The notes beneath the pieces are model-generated. The model was not told the origin of the DNA and did not search any database. It saw only the letters and a program-made list of their open reading frames with translations. Of a stretch of DNA of 64,000 nucleotides, positions 45,989 to 55,309 are shown in pieces. The position numbers and the translations under genes were made by a program. The DNA comes from Myxococcales bacterium (GTDB taxonomy: Bacteria > Myxococcota_A > UBA796 > GCA-2862545). How positions within the stretch are numbered: the first letter of the stretch is position 1; each line of letters begins with the position of its first letter. The stretch spans positions 1 through 64,000 of the forward strand of contig JAHQVJ010000093.1 of NCBI GenBank assembly GCA_019634415.1. The letters are read 5' to 3'.

Positions 45989-47356
45989 TTGGCTGACTAC
46001 GACGTTGTTGTCATCGGTGCCGGACCCGGCGGATATCCCGCCGCCATCCGGGGCTCCCAGCTCGGCCTGCGCGTGGCCTGTGTGGAGAAGGAGAAGCTCG
46101 GCGGTGTCTGCCTGAACTGGGGCTGCATCCCCAGTAAGGCACTGCTGAAGACCGCCGAGCTGGCGCGCAAGATCACCAAGGCCACCGACTTCGGGCTGTC
46201 GGTGCCCGCCTTCGACATCGACTTCGAGGCCGTCATCGGACGCAGCCGCGGGGTGGCCGAGCGTCACGAGCGAGGGGTGGGCAGCCTCTTCAAGAAGTAC
46301 GGCGTCACCCACCTCACGGGCGAGGCTCGCCTCGAAGGCCCTGGCCGGGTGTCCGTGGGCGGGCAGACGATCACGGCCGATCACATCATCGTCGCCACCG
46401 GTGCCCGGGCGAAGACGCTGCCTGGCATGGAGCCCAACGGCGACCGGATCTTGAGCTACCGCGAGGCGATCGTGCGCACCAAGCGCCCCGCCTCCGTCAC
46501 GGTGCTGGGTGCCGGCGCCATCGGTCTCGAGTTCGCCTACTTCTGGTCGGCCATGGGATCCGAGGTCACCGTGGTGGAGGGGCTGCCGGAGATCCTGCCC
46601 CGCGAAGACGCCGACGTGGCCAAGGAAGCCCGCCGACACCTCCGTAAGGCGGGGATCCAGTTCAAGCTGGGCACCTTCGTGGAGCAGGTGACCCAGCAGG
46701 GCGACACCACGGTCACCCGGCTGCAGGACGGCACCGAGCTCTCGGCCGAGCTCACGCTGGTGGCGCTGGGCATCACCCCGAACACCGAGGAGCTGGGCCT
46801 CGAGGAAGCTGGCGTCACCCTCGAGCGGGGCTTCGTGCCAGTGGACAGCTCCATGCGCACCAACGTGGCCGGCATCTATGCCGTGGGCGACATCACCCCC
46901 CAGGGAGGGCTGGCACACACCGCCACACGCCAGGGTGAGATCGCGGTGGAGCGGATCGCGGGCCACACCGTGCCCGACCTCGACTACAGCAACATCCCCT
47001 CCTGCACCTACTGCCAGCCGCAGGTCGCCAGCGTGGGCCTCACGGAGAAGGCCGCGACGGAGGCGGGGATCGCCTTCAAGGTGGGCAAGTTCCCGTTCCT
47101 CGCCAACGGCAAGGCTCAGGGAGCGCTGGAGCCCGAGGGCTTCGTGAAGGTGCTGATCGGCGAGCAGTACGGCGAGATCGTGGGCGCCCACATCGTGGGC
47201 TACGAGGCCACGGAGATGATCGCCGAGTTCGGGCTGGCGCGGTCGGCGGAGCTCACGGCAGACGAGGTACTCCACACCGTACATGCCCACCCCACCTTCG
47301 GGGAGGCCATGTACGAGGCCGTGGCACAGGCCCTGGACCGCACCGTCCATATCTAG
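45989..47356 (+). CDS. lpdA: Dihydrolipoamide dehydrogenase (E3)
   Basis: 455 aa from TTG at 45989, with TAGGAG ahead; no ATG gives the FAD motif intact. FAD-binding VVVIGAGPGGYPAAI, redox disulfide GGVCLNWGCIPSK, NAD-binding VLGAGAIGLEFAYFW, and C-terminal His-Glu pair in VHAHPTFGEAMYEA. Reoxidises the lipoyl arm of PdhC. Last gene of the pdh operon; its TAG stop shares the bases CTAG with the convergent uvrA-like stop. Confidence 0.96.
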   Translation: MADYDVVVIGAGPGGYPAAIRGSQLGLRVACVEKEKLGGVCLNWGCIPSKALLKTAELARKITKATDFGLSVPAFDIDFEAVIGRSRGVAERHERGVGSLFKKYGVTHLTGEARLEGPGRVSVGGQTITADHIIVATGARAKTLPGMEPNGDRILSYREAIVRTKRPASVTVLGAGAIGLEFAYFWSAMGSEVTVVEGLPEILPREDADVAKEARRHLRKAGIQFKLGTFVEQVTQQGDTTVTRLQDGTELSAELTLVALGITPNTEELGLEEAGVTLERGFVPVDSSMRTNVAGIYAVGDITPQGGLAHTATRQGEIAVERIAGHTVPDLDYSNIPSCTYCQPQVASVGLTEKAATEAGIAFKVGKFPFLANGKAQGALEPEGFVKVLIGEQYGEIVGAHIVGYEATEMIAEFGLARSAELTADEVLHTVHAHPTFGEAMYEAVAQALDRTVHI

Positions 47357-49668
47357 ATCGCCGGCAGCTCCACCCGGACGTCGGCGACCGCGGCCAGAGC
47401 CTCGTCGGACGTGGCCATCCACACCGTGGCGCCATCGTCGACGAGCTCGCGGAGCAGCTGCAGCAGGTGGGCCACGTCCTGCGGGTGCAGCCCCGTGGTG
47501 GGATCATCGAGCAGGTACACGGTGTCCGCTGCCCCGCGTCGCGCCGCTCGCGACAGCTCCCGCGCGAGCGACAGTCGCATGGCCTCCCCTCCCGAAAGCG
47601 TACGGGTGGCCTGGCCCAGCGGCACGTAGCCAAGCCCGACACGCACCAGCGCTCGCAGTGCCCGATCGAGATGCGGATGCCCAGCGAGCAGCACCTGAGC
47701 CTCAGCTGCTCTCAGCGCTAGGATCTCGCTGGGATCCAGACCCTTCCACCGCACCTCCAGGACGTCCTGCTCGAAGCGACGCCCCTCGCACACCCGACAC
47801 GGGAGCACCAGATCCGGGAGAGGTCCGAGGTTCATCACCTCCTCCCCCGAGCCGGCGCAGGCCGCACACCGCCCGCCCTTGGTGTTGAGCGAGAAGGTGG
47901 AGGCCGACAACCCACGTACCCGCGACTCGCGGGTGGCTGCCAGCAGCTCCCGCAGCACGTCCCACAGCCCCACATAGGTAGCGGGGTTGCTCCGCCCCGA
48001 CTTGGAGGCGCCCCGTCCCACGAGGTTCGAGCGCGACAGCCCCTCCACGCCGGTGAGGGTGACCCCCTCGGGCAGCGGTCGCTCCTGCAGCGCGGCCCCG
48101 ATCGTGGCGAGCAGCGTGCTCTTGCCGCTGCCCGACGGGCCCGTCACCGCGACCACCCGAGCGCGCGGCAGCACCAGTCGCTGCGTGCGCCCCAAGCGCC
48201 AGGGCCCGTCCAAGACGACGTCGTCTGCCCCCTCCCGAGCCGTCTCGGGAGCCGGCAGGACGGAGCGACCCGAGAGCCAGCGGCCCGTGGGGGTGTCGGC
48301 CTGCATCAGCGCGTCCACGGTGCCCTGGAACACCACCTTCCCGCCGGCCGCACCAGCGCCTGGACCAAACTCCACCACGTGGTCCGCCGCGCGGATCACC
48401 TCCGGCGCATGGGCCACGGCGAGCACCGAGTTGCCCCCGTCCACGAGCTGGCGGATCACCTGCACCACCGCCTGGGCCATCTCGCGATCCAGCCCGGCGG
48501 CCGGCTCGTCCAACACGTAGCACACGCCGGACAACGGGTTGGCCAGCTGGCGCGCCAGCCGCAGCCGCTGCAGCTCGCTGCCCGACAGCTGATCCGCCCG
48601 TCGATCCAGGGGGAGTGTGTGCAGCCGCAGCGACGCCAGCCGCTCGAGCCGCACGCGCACGTCAGGGAGCACCAGCGCCTCCACCGGGTGCTCCCCCTCG
48701 GGCAGCCCAGCCACGCGCTCCAGCAGTGCTCGGGCGGACAGCGCGCGGACCTCGCCGAGGTGACTGCCGCGCCAGCGCACGGCCCGTGCCACCGATGACA
48801 GGCGCGTGCCCTCGCACGCGCCGCACTGCGCGTCGGCAGGCGCCACCGTCCCCGTCCCCTCACAGGCGGGGCACGCGCCCGGTGGCTGCAGGGGCGACAG
48901 CAGACTCGGCTCGAGCGCCGGCAACCGGAGGTCGTCGTACCAGCACAGCGGTCGGTCCACCATCACGTCGTCCTGGTCGTCGTCGCCACGCACGATCAAG
49001 ACCCCCTGACCCGCCGTCGCGGCGAGCCGTACGGAGTCGGCGAGGCGGTCGCGGCGATCGGGGCTCACCTTGAGTCGGTCCACTACGATCCGCACGGATG
49101 CAGCGCCCTCCACCTCCGCGAGGCGAGCCTCGTCCAGGCGCACCACTCGATCATCGAGCCGCAGCCGGGAGAAGCCGGCGCGCTCCACCTCCTCCAGGAT
49201 CCCGGCGTGGGTCTGGCGCAAGGGGGCTTCCAGCGTGAGGCGACTCCCTTCCGGGCGGCTCAGCACCTGGGCCACGATCTCGTCGTGGGTTCGCACTCGG
49301 ATCTCGCGATCACACCTCGGGCAGTGCTGTACCCCCGCACGGGCGAACAGCACGCGCAGCACCGGGTCGAGATCCAGCACCGTCGAGACCGTGGCGCGAC
49401 GACTCGCGGCAGCGTGACGCTGCCCCAAGGCCACGGTCGGGGGGAGCCCCTCCACCTGATCCACCCGCGGCGGCATGCCCCAGGTGACCAAGCGGTCCAC
49501 CGCCATCGCCTCCAGGTAGCGTCGCTGGCCTTCTGCGTGCACCGTGTCGAAGGCCAGCGAGGACTTGCCGGAGCCCGACACGCCGCACAACACGACGAGC
49601 TGCCTCGTCGGGAGGTCGAGATCGAATGCCGCCAGGTTGTTCTGGCGCGCACCGCGAATGCGGATCAT
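47353..49668 (-). CDS. UvrA-like tandem ABC ATPase lacking the insertion domain
   Basis: 771 aa from ATG 49668 (GGAG at good spacing), shorter than E. coli UvrA (~940). Two ATPase modules: Walker A GVSGSGKSSLAFD and GPSGSGKSTLLA, signatures LSGSELQRLRLA (Ser replaces the usual second Gly) and LSGGEAMRLSLA, Walker B CYVLDEPAAGLD and VYLLDDPTTGLH. A zinc module CAAC...CRVC is kept. The region GACPACEGTG leads directly to CGACEGTRLS, so the DNA-binding insertion domain is deleted; the UvrB-binding-like stretch (VRIVVDRLKVSPD) remains. It could be a specialised repair or drug-resistance relative. Canonical uvrA should be elsewhere. Confidence 0.88.
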   Translation of the reverse strand: MIRIRGARQNNLAAFDLDLPTRQLVVLCGVSGSGKSSLAFDTVHAEGQRRYLEAMAVDRLVTWGMPPRVDQVEGLPPTVALGQRHAAASRRATVSTVLDLDPVLRVLFARAGVQHCPRCDREIRVRTHDEIVAQVLSRPEGSRLTLEAPLRQTHAGILEEVERAGFSRLRLDDRVVRLDEARLAEVEGAASVRIVVDRLKVSPDRRDRLADSVRLAATAGQGVLIVRGDDDQDDVMVDRPLCWYDDLRLPALEPSLLSPLQPPGACPACEGTGTVAPADAQCGACEGTRLSSVARAVRWRGSHLGEVRALSARALLERVAGLPEGEHPVEALVLPDVRVRLERLASLRLHTLPLDRRADQLSGSELQRLRLARQLANPLSGVCYVLDEPAAGLDREMAQAVVQVIRQLVDGGNSVLAVAHAPEVIRAADHVVEFGPGAGAAGGKVVFQGTVDALMQADTPTGRWLSGRSVLPAPETAREGADDVVLDGPWRLGRTQRLVLPRARVVAVTGPSGSGKSTLLATIGAALQERPLPEGVTLTGVEGLSRSNLVGRGASKSGRSNPATYVGLWDVLRELLAATRESRVRGLSASTFSLNTKGGRCAACAGSGEEVMNLGPLPDLVLPCRVCEGRRFEQDVLEVRWKGLDPSEILALRAAEAQVLLAGHPHLDRALRALVRVGLGYVPLGQATRTLSGGEAMRLSLARELSRAARRGAADTVYLLDDPTTGLHPQDVAHLLQLLRELVDDGATVWMATSDEALAAVADVRVELPAI

Positions 49669-49757
49669 GCGGTTCTCCGAGGGGCCAGGCATGCTGCTCG
49701 AACCTAGCGTGCCGCGGGCGGACCCGGTCCGCTCGAACCGTGCTAGGAGGAGTGGCT

Positions 49758-50615
49758 GTGAACCACCCCCGAGCCACGTGGCGCCTCGCATCGTTGCACC
49801 TCGCACTGTTCCTGTCGGGCTCGGCGCTGTGGATGGCGTCGCTGGTCAGCACCGTGGCGCTCAGCGGCGTGGCAGGCGACAGCGCAGACGTCGCCAGCCT
49901 GGGGCCGGGGCTGCTCGGAGCGATCACGGCGCTGCAGATGGCAGGCCTGGGCACCTGGGCGGTCTTGCTCGCGCGACTGGCATCGGGGGCGGGCCCATGG
50001 GCACTCCGAACGTCCGAGGGTACACCCCACCTGTGGCGTGACGTGCTCGCCCTGCGGCCCGCGCCCTGGATCTGGTGGAGCTCCGCCGTCGTCGGAGGGC
50101 TCACCCTCTGGATGCTGCCGAGCTGGTTCGCTTCGTGGCTCATCGACACCACGGGAACCGACGACAGCGCAGTCCAACACGTCACAGAGCTCCTCAGCCA
50201 GCAGCCCCTGGGGGCCTCCTGGCCCCTCGTGGGGGCCATCGTGGTGGTGGCCCCCCTGTGCGAGGAGATCATCTTCCGAGGCTATCTGTGGCGAGTCGTG
50301 GAACACGCCACGGGGAGCGTCGGAGCCTGGCTCGTGACGACCCTGCTCTTCGCGCTCTACCATCTCGATCCCATACAGTCAGTGGCCTTGCTGCCCACGG
50401 CCCTGTTCCTGGGCTGGCTGCGCCTCGCCACCGGCTCCATCGCGCCAGCCATGCTCGCGCACTGCGCCAACAACCTCGTGGGGGTCGTCGTGGCGCGAAG
50501 CCTCGACCCGGGGGCCACGGCGGATCTGACCGCAGGCGCGCCACTCGCCGTGCTCGGCGGTGTCATCACCCTCGCGGCCGCCACGGCGCCGCTGCTCTGG
50601 ACGAGACGCTCATGA
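49758..50615 (+). CDS. CPBP-family intramembrane metalloprotease
   Basis: 285 aa from GTG, with AGGAGGA close upstream. Six to eight helices. Catalytic motif EEIIFRGYLW (EExxxR), His in LFALYHLDP and the conserved AHCANNLVG. The CPBP/Abi family includes CAAX prenyl-protease relatives and bacteriocin-immunity proteins. Its stop overlaps the amidotransferase start in ATGA. Confidence 0.85.
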   Translation: MNHPRATWRLASLHLALFLSGSALWMASLVSTVALSGVAGDSADVASLGPGLLGAITALQMAGLGTWAVLLARLASGAGPWALRTSEGTPHLWRDVLALRPAPWIWWSSAVVGGLTLWMLPSWFASWLIDTTGTDDSAVQHVTELLSQQPLGASWPLVGAIVVVAPLCEEIIFRGYLWRVVEHATGSVGAWLVTTLLFALYHLDPIQSVALLPTALFLGWLRLATGSIAPAMLAHCANNLVGVVVARSLDPGATADLTAGAPLAVLGGVITLAAATAPLLWTRRS

Positions 50616-51331
50616 GACCCAGCTTCCGATTGCTGCAGGCCCGCGAGCCGGACGAGCCCGTCCGCGCCGAGGAGCACCACGCCTTCGCGCTGCGGCTCGA
50701 CGTGTCGCCCGAGCAGATCCTGCTCTTCGATCTCCTCGAGCAGCCGATCTCCCTGGACGCCGTGGCCACCGGCGTCGACGCCGTGCTCGTGGGGGGCAGC
50801 GGGCGCTACAGCGTGCTCGACGACACCCCCTGGATGCCTGGATTCGTAGACCTGATGGGGGAGCTCGCGCAGCGGCAGGTCCCCACGTTCGCCTCGTGCT
50901 TCGGCTTCCAGGCCCTGTGCCTGGCGCTGGGTACGGACGTGGTCACCGATCCCGACGGAAGCGAGCTCGGGACCTTCGACATCTCCCTGACGAAGGCAGC
51001 GGGCTCGGATCCGGTCTTCGGTGCGCTGCCCGGGACCTTCGCAGCCCAGCTGGGACACAAGGATCGCGCCGTCGACGTGCCCGACGCTGCCGTGCACCTC
51101 GCGTCGAGTGCCCGCTGCCCCGTCCAGGCGCTGCGGGTGGGGGCGGCCGTCTACGCCACGCAGTTCCATCCCGAGCTGACGGAGGAGGACAACCGGATGC
51201 GATTCCGCAGGTACCTGGTGGAGTACCGAGGCTCCACCGGGCGCTCGGACCTGACGGAGGACGACCTACCGTTTGCTCCGAGCGACCATGCCAACGCGCT
51301 GCTCGGAGCATTCGCCAAGCACGTACTCTGA
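50612..51331 (+). CDS. Class I glutamine amidotransferase-like protein
   Basis: 239 aa. Catalytic nucleophile in FASCFGFQALC, where the motif is looser than the usual GxCxGxQ, and His-Glu in QFHPELTEEDN. Stand-alone amidotransferase domain of the GMP-synthase/anthranilate type, probably acting as a glutaminase or peptidase; no synthase partner is adjacent. ATGA coupling to the CPBP protease gene. Confidence 0.8.
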   Translation: MRPSFRLLQAREPDEPVRAEEHHAFALRLDVSPEQILLFDLLEQPISLDAVATGVDAVLVGGSGRYSVLDDTPWMPGFVDLMGELAQRQVPTFASCFGFQALCLALGTDVVTDPDGSELGTFDISLTKAAGSDPVFGALPGTFAAQLGHKDRAVDVPDAAVHLASSARCPVQALRVGAAVYATQFHPELTEEDNRMRFRRYLVEYRGSTGRSDLTEDDLPFAPSDHANALLGAFAKHVL

Positions 51332-51389
51332 AACGATCCGGCTTCGTCCTGGCCCCCGCGCGGGGTAACCTCGGCCCCACGGAGGCGGC

Positions 51390-52409
51390 GTGCAGGTCCT
51401 GCTCACCCTTGCATCAGTGGTTTGCGCCGGCGTTCCGATGTTCTCGTTCCTCGCCATCGTGTGGTGGCTGGATCGGTACGACCGCGAACCCATCTGGCTG
51501 CTGGCCATCACCTTTCTCTGGGGAGCCGTAGGCTCCGTCATCGCCGCCGTGCTGGGCTCCGTGGCCATCAGCACGGTGATCGAGATGGTGGTGTTGGTGG
51601 GCGCATCCATCGGCGTGGACCTCACGATGGCCCAAGCCGTCAGCGGCCCGGTGGTGGTGGCGCCCCTCGTGGAGGAGCCCGCGAAGGCGCTGATCCTGCT
51701 CTTCGTCATCTTCTCACGCCACTTCGACAACATGACGGACGGCTTCGTCTACGGCGCTGCCGTGGGGCTCGGCTTCGGGATGACCGAGAACCTCATGTAC
51801 TTCGTGGGAGTCAGCGACGACTTCGGGGCCTGGGGCTCCACGGTGCTGATCCGCACGTTCTACAGCGCCGTGATGCATGCCACCGCGAGCGCCATCGTGG
51901 GGGCGAGCCTGGGGTTCGCCCGATTCCGTGGCCTCGCCACCCTCGTCGCATCGGGGATCGTCGGGCTCACCTTGGCCATCGCGGTGCACGCGCTGTGGAA
52001 CGGGTTGATCACCGTCGCGGGCCTCACCGGCGGCGACACCCTCTTCTTCGCCAACCTGGTGCTGTTCCCAGTCGAGGTCGCGGTGGTCTTCGTGGTCTTC
52101 CAGATCTGTCTGCTGGAGGAGTCGTGGACCATTCGGCGGGAACTCACCGAGGAGTCCGAGGCCGGACGGCTGCCCGAGGGGCACCCCCGGATCCTGTCGA
52201 GCTGGACCCGTCGACTCTCTCGCAGCTGGGTGCCTGCCGGAGTCAACCACGGGCTGTACGTGCAGACAGCCACCACCTTGGCCATGCGCAAGAAGCAAGT
52301 GCGGCAGATGGGGCGCCGCGCACCGCCCTTCTACACGGCCGAGGTGGATCGGCTCCGGCGCCGCCTGAAGGGCGTGCTGAAGGGCGCCGGACGGCGGAAG
52401 CCGAGCTAG
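51390..52409 (+). CDS. PrsW-family intramembrane protease
   Basis: 339 aa from GTG. About nine membrane helices, with family motifs VVAPLVEEPAKALIL (EExxK), DGFVYGAAVGLGFGMTEN and HATASAIVGASLGFA. In B. subtilis PrsW cuts an anti-sigma factor; an ECF/anti-sigma pair is present at 12.7-13.7 kb in this window, but no link is shown. The long soluble C-terminal tail is unassigned. Its TAG stop shares CTAG with the convergent protease gene. Confidence 0.88.
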   Translation: MQVLLTLASVVCAGVPMFSFLAIVWWLDRYDREPIWLLAITFLWGAVGSVIAAVLGSVAISTVIEMVVLVGASIGVDLTMAQAVSGPVVVAPLVEEPAKALILLFVIFSRHFDNMTDGFVYGAAVGLGFGMTENLMYFVGVSDDFGAWGSTVLIRTFYSAVMHATASAIVGASLGFARFRGLATLVASGIVGLTLAIAVHALWNGLITVAGLTGGDTLFFANLVLFPVEVAVVFVVFQICLLEESWTIRRELTEESEAGRLPEGHPRILSSWTRRLSRSWVPAGVNHGLYVQTATTLAMRKKQVRQMGRRAPPFYTAEVDRLRRRLKGVLKGAGRRKPS

Positions 52410-55309
52410 CCCCCCGGCTGTGGGTCCGACAGCGCGGCCACGCCTCCCTCGTCGAGCCAGACCAGCACCGAGTCGCTGGCGACGAATCCATCGGAGTCGG
52501 TCGCCAACACCGTGATCACGTTGGTGCCCGGCTCCAGCGCCACGTCTGCGGTGAACGGCAGGCTGCGCAGCGACGAGGTGGGACCGCTGCCCTCGAAGAA
52601 CACCTTGTCGTCGCCCGCGAAGACCATCACGTGCGTGACGCCTGCGTCGTCCGTGACCACGCCCGACAGGGTGACGTGGGATCCCGAGGCCGCAGGCTGA
52701 GGCGCCCGCGTGATCTCCACCTTTGGTGGCTGGCGGCGATGGGAGGCAGGGAGGGCCATGCCCGGCTGCAGCTCGATGGTGTCGTGCTGGGTGAACCAGT
52801 CGTAGAAGCCCCCCCGCACCACCGTCCCATGATCGTAGGCCTCGGCGTCGCCGATGGACAGCTCCAGCGACAGCTCGCCCTCTTCGGGCAGCTGTCGGAC
52901 GTCCACCTCGAACGCCCCCGTCCACCGCTCACCAGGTGCAATGACGCGACGACACCCCGGCGTGTCTGCCGAAGCACACTCACCGCCGCCCGGAGTGGCT
53001 TGCATGAGCTCGCCGGGCTCGAGGTTCGCAGCCACCAGATCGAGCGCCTTGCCGGAGTGATTGACGAGGCGAGCGAACGGAGCTGCCGTGGGGCCCGGGC
53101 CCGTGTTGTACAGCTCCAGGTTCACGCTCAGGCGCTCCCCTTCCTGCAAGATCCCGTCTCCGTTGCCCTGGTCGTCGTGCACGGCCCATTGCCACGACAA
53201 CGCTGGACCCGACACACCCTTCACCCGGACGGGCCTCTGCCAGGTCCCCATGGACGCCCCGCCGCGGTCGCGAAGGTCCACCGCCACGCTGCTGTGCTCC
53301 GTCGCCCAACCCACAGGGAGCCGGACCGGTTGCTCGAAGCGGCGCGTCTGCCCAGGGTCGATGCGACCGAAGAAGAACTCCCGCCCGCCGAGCACGTCGG
53401 ACTCCGTGAGGACCGCTGCCACCCGGTACAGGGGGCGGTCCGACTTGTTCGTCACCTCGACGGCGATGTCCTCGATCTCACCGGCCACGAGCTGCCCGTC
53501 TTCGCCGAGGTCGAGGTTCACCTCCACCTGCAGCTCGGAAGGCCGAGGGGACACGCCGTCGGCCCAGTCGATCCCATGGTTCGCGAAGAGCTTCACGAGC
53601 TCCACGTCCGCACGCTTCCGGTAGGTCTGGATCACGGGGCCCGCCGCCGCCAGGACGTCCGCCCGGCGCGACATCCCACGCGCCGCCAGCAACACGTCGC
53701 GCGCCAGGAGGACCTGCGGGTCCTCGAGGTCCAGGTCGTCGGACTTCTGCCGCTGCGCAGCCCGCTCGACGTAGCGCAGCCGATACGCCGGGTCCTCCGG
53801 AGTGTAGCTCCCGCGCTCCAGCGCCCGCTCCAGATCGGCTTCCCGACGCACACGCTCCCGCTCGAAGAGACGAATCGCCTGATGCGGCTTGCTCTTCAGA
53901 GGTGCCGGGACCTTCGAGGGCACCAGCTCGATGTCGGCTGGGATCCCCGAGGCCTGGATACTGCGGCTCCCCGGCGTGAGATACTTCGAGATCGTCAGCT
54001 TGAGCTTCGAGTTGTCGGCGAAGGGATGCAGGTTCTGCACCGACCCCTTGCCGAACGTCCGCTCCCCGATGATCACGGCGCGTCCGTTGAATCGCAGCGC
54101 CCCGGCGACGATCTCCGATGCCGAGGCGGAGTTGGAGTCCACCAGGACCACGATGGGGTAGCCAGGCTCCGCCGTCGGCCGCGCCGGATCGCTGTCGGTC
54201 TCGCGTCCGTCGCCGTCCACCGTGGACACGATCTGGCCCTTCTCCAGGAAGGTGTCCGCCACCTTGACTGCCTGGTTCAAGAACCCGCCGGGGTTGCCTC
54301 GCAGGTCCAGGATCAACCCCGCGAGCCCCCCGGCCCCCGCGTTGCGCCGGAGCTTGTGCAGCTCCTCGTGGAGCTTCTGCTCCACCTTCTCGTGGAATCC
54401 GACGATGGAGACGTAGCCGATGTCGGACCCACCCACGAGCTCGGACTTGACAGGGTGCAAGCTGATCAGCTCGCGCTCCAGCCGAAACTCGAGGGGCTCG
54501 AAGTGATCCGGCCGCATCACCTCGATCACCACGGGCTTGCCCACCGGTCCGCGGAGCCGTCGGACGGCGTCGTCCAGGGACATGTTGACGGTGGACTCCC
54601 CGTCGATCCGCACGATGTGATCGTCGGCCTGGAGTCCCGCTCGGGTCGCTGGCGTGTCCTTGATGGGGTAGTCGATGATGAGGCGCCCACGGTCCGAGTC
54701 CACCGAGATGGTGATCCCCAGGCCGCCGAACTCCCCTTGGTTCTCCACGTCCATCTCCTTGGCGTCCTCCGGAGGGAGGAGCACGGAGTGGGGGTCGAGG
54801 GTGGAGAGCATGCCGTTGATCAAGGTGTACTCGATCTTCGCCATGGGCTCGGGGTGGTCCTCCGCATGCGGCAGGTCCGTCGGCTCGAGGTGCTCGGTCA
54901 ACAGCTCCGCCACCCGTCGGAGCTCCTTCTGCAGGTCCTGCCGATGTTCGATGGGCGGGACCTCAAGGACCGTCCGGTACTCGCCGATTTCGACGTCGAG
55001 CAGATTCCCGCCTGGCTCGCGGGAGAACATGCAGACCGGAACCTCATGCTCCACCGCATCCAGCGCAGCGATGAACATCTCGTCCCAGTCGAGCCGACTC
55101 TGGTCGACATAGCTCTCGGACACGTAGTAGAGGGTGGGGTCGACGAGGTCCAGCTTGGCCAAGTCGTACCCTGGAAAGAAGGCCGACGCTCCGTAGTCAC
55201 CCGGACCGTCGTGCCCCCTTGCTCCCCCCACCAACAACTGCAGGGCGACTGCCAGGCTCACGCCGCTAGCGATGCTAAACACGGCCAGCGGCCTGAACAC
55301 ACGGCGCAT
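52406..55309 (-). CDS. S41 C-terminal processing protease with extended C-terminus
   Basis: 967 aa, about twice the CtpA size. Signal/anchor at ~1-30. A PDZ domain (~195-285) leads to the S41 catalytic core with LILDLRGNPGGFLNQAV, catalytic Ser in SNSASASEIVAGAL and Lys in GERTFGKGSVQNL. After ~500 there are NEW3-like beta-sandwich domains not found in CtpA (AVEVTNKSDRPLYRV, NLELYNTGPGPTAAP, and a closing VVTDDAGVTHVMVFAGD domain). Likely a periplasmic processing or quality-control protease. A good minus-strand promoter is upstream at 55359. Confidence 0.9.
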   Translation of the reverse strand: MRRVFRPLAVFSIASGVSLAVALQLLVGGARGHDGPGDYGASAFFPGYDLAKLDLVDPTLYYVSESYVDQSRLDWDEMFIAALDAVEHEVPVCMFSREPGGNLLDVEIGEYRTVLEVPPIEHRQDLQKELRRVAELLTEHLEPTDLPHAEDHPEPMAKIEYTLINGMLSTLDPHSVLLPPEDAKEMDVENQGEFGGLGITISVDSDRGRLIIDYPIKDTPATRAGLQADDHIVRIDGESTVNMSLDDAVRRLRGPVGKPVVIEVMRPDHFEPLEFRLERELISLHPVKSELVGGSDIGYVSIVGFHEKVEQKLHEELHKLRRNAGAGGLAGLILDLRGNPGGFLNQAVKVADTFLEKGQIVSTVDGDGRETDSDPARPTAEPGYPIVVLVDSNSASASEIVAGALRFNGRAVIIGERTFGKGSVQNLHPFADNSKLKLTISKYLTPGSRSIQASGIPADIELVPSKVPAPLKSKPHQAIRLFERERVRREADLERALERGSYTPEDPAYRLRYVERAAQRQKSDDLDLEDPQVLLARDVLLAARGMSRRADVLAAAGPVIQTYRKRADVELVKLFANHGIDWADGVSPRPSELQVEVNLDLGEDGQLVAGEIEDIAVEVTNKSDRPLYRVAAVLTESDVLGGREFFFGRIDPGQTRRFEQPVRLPVGWATEHSSVAVDLRDRGGASMGTWQRPVRVKGVSGPALSWQWAVHDDQGNGDGILQEGERLSVNLELYNTGPGPTAAPFARLVNHSGKALDLVAANLEPGELMQATPGGGECASADTPGCRRVIAPGERWTGAFEVDVRQLPEEGELSLELSIGDAEAYDHGTVVRGGFYDWFTQHDTIELQPGMALPASHRRQPPKVEITRAPQPAASGSHVTLSGVVTDDAGVTHVMVFAGDDKVFFEGSGPTSSLRSLPFTADVALEPGTNVITVLATDSDGFVASDSVLVWLDEGGVAALSDPQPGG

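Noticed and set aside
51354-51365. CCCCGCGCGGGG palindrome between the amidotransferase and PrsW genes as a terminator
   Set aside because: No T-run and the loop is too small; the two genes are co-directional and close, so a stop to transcription is not needed.
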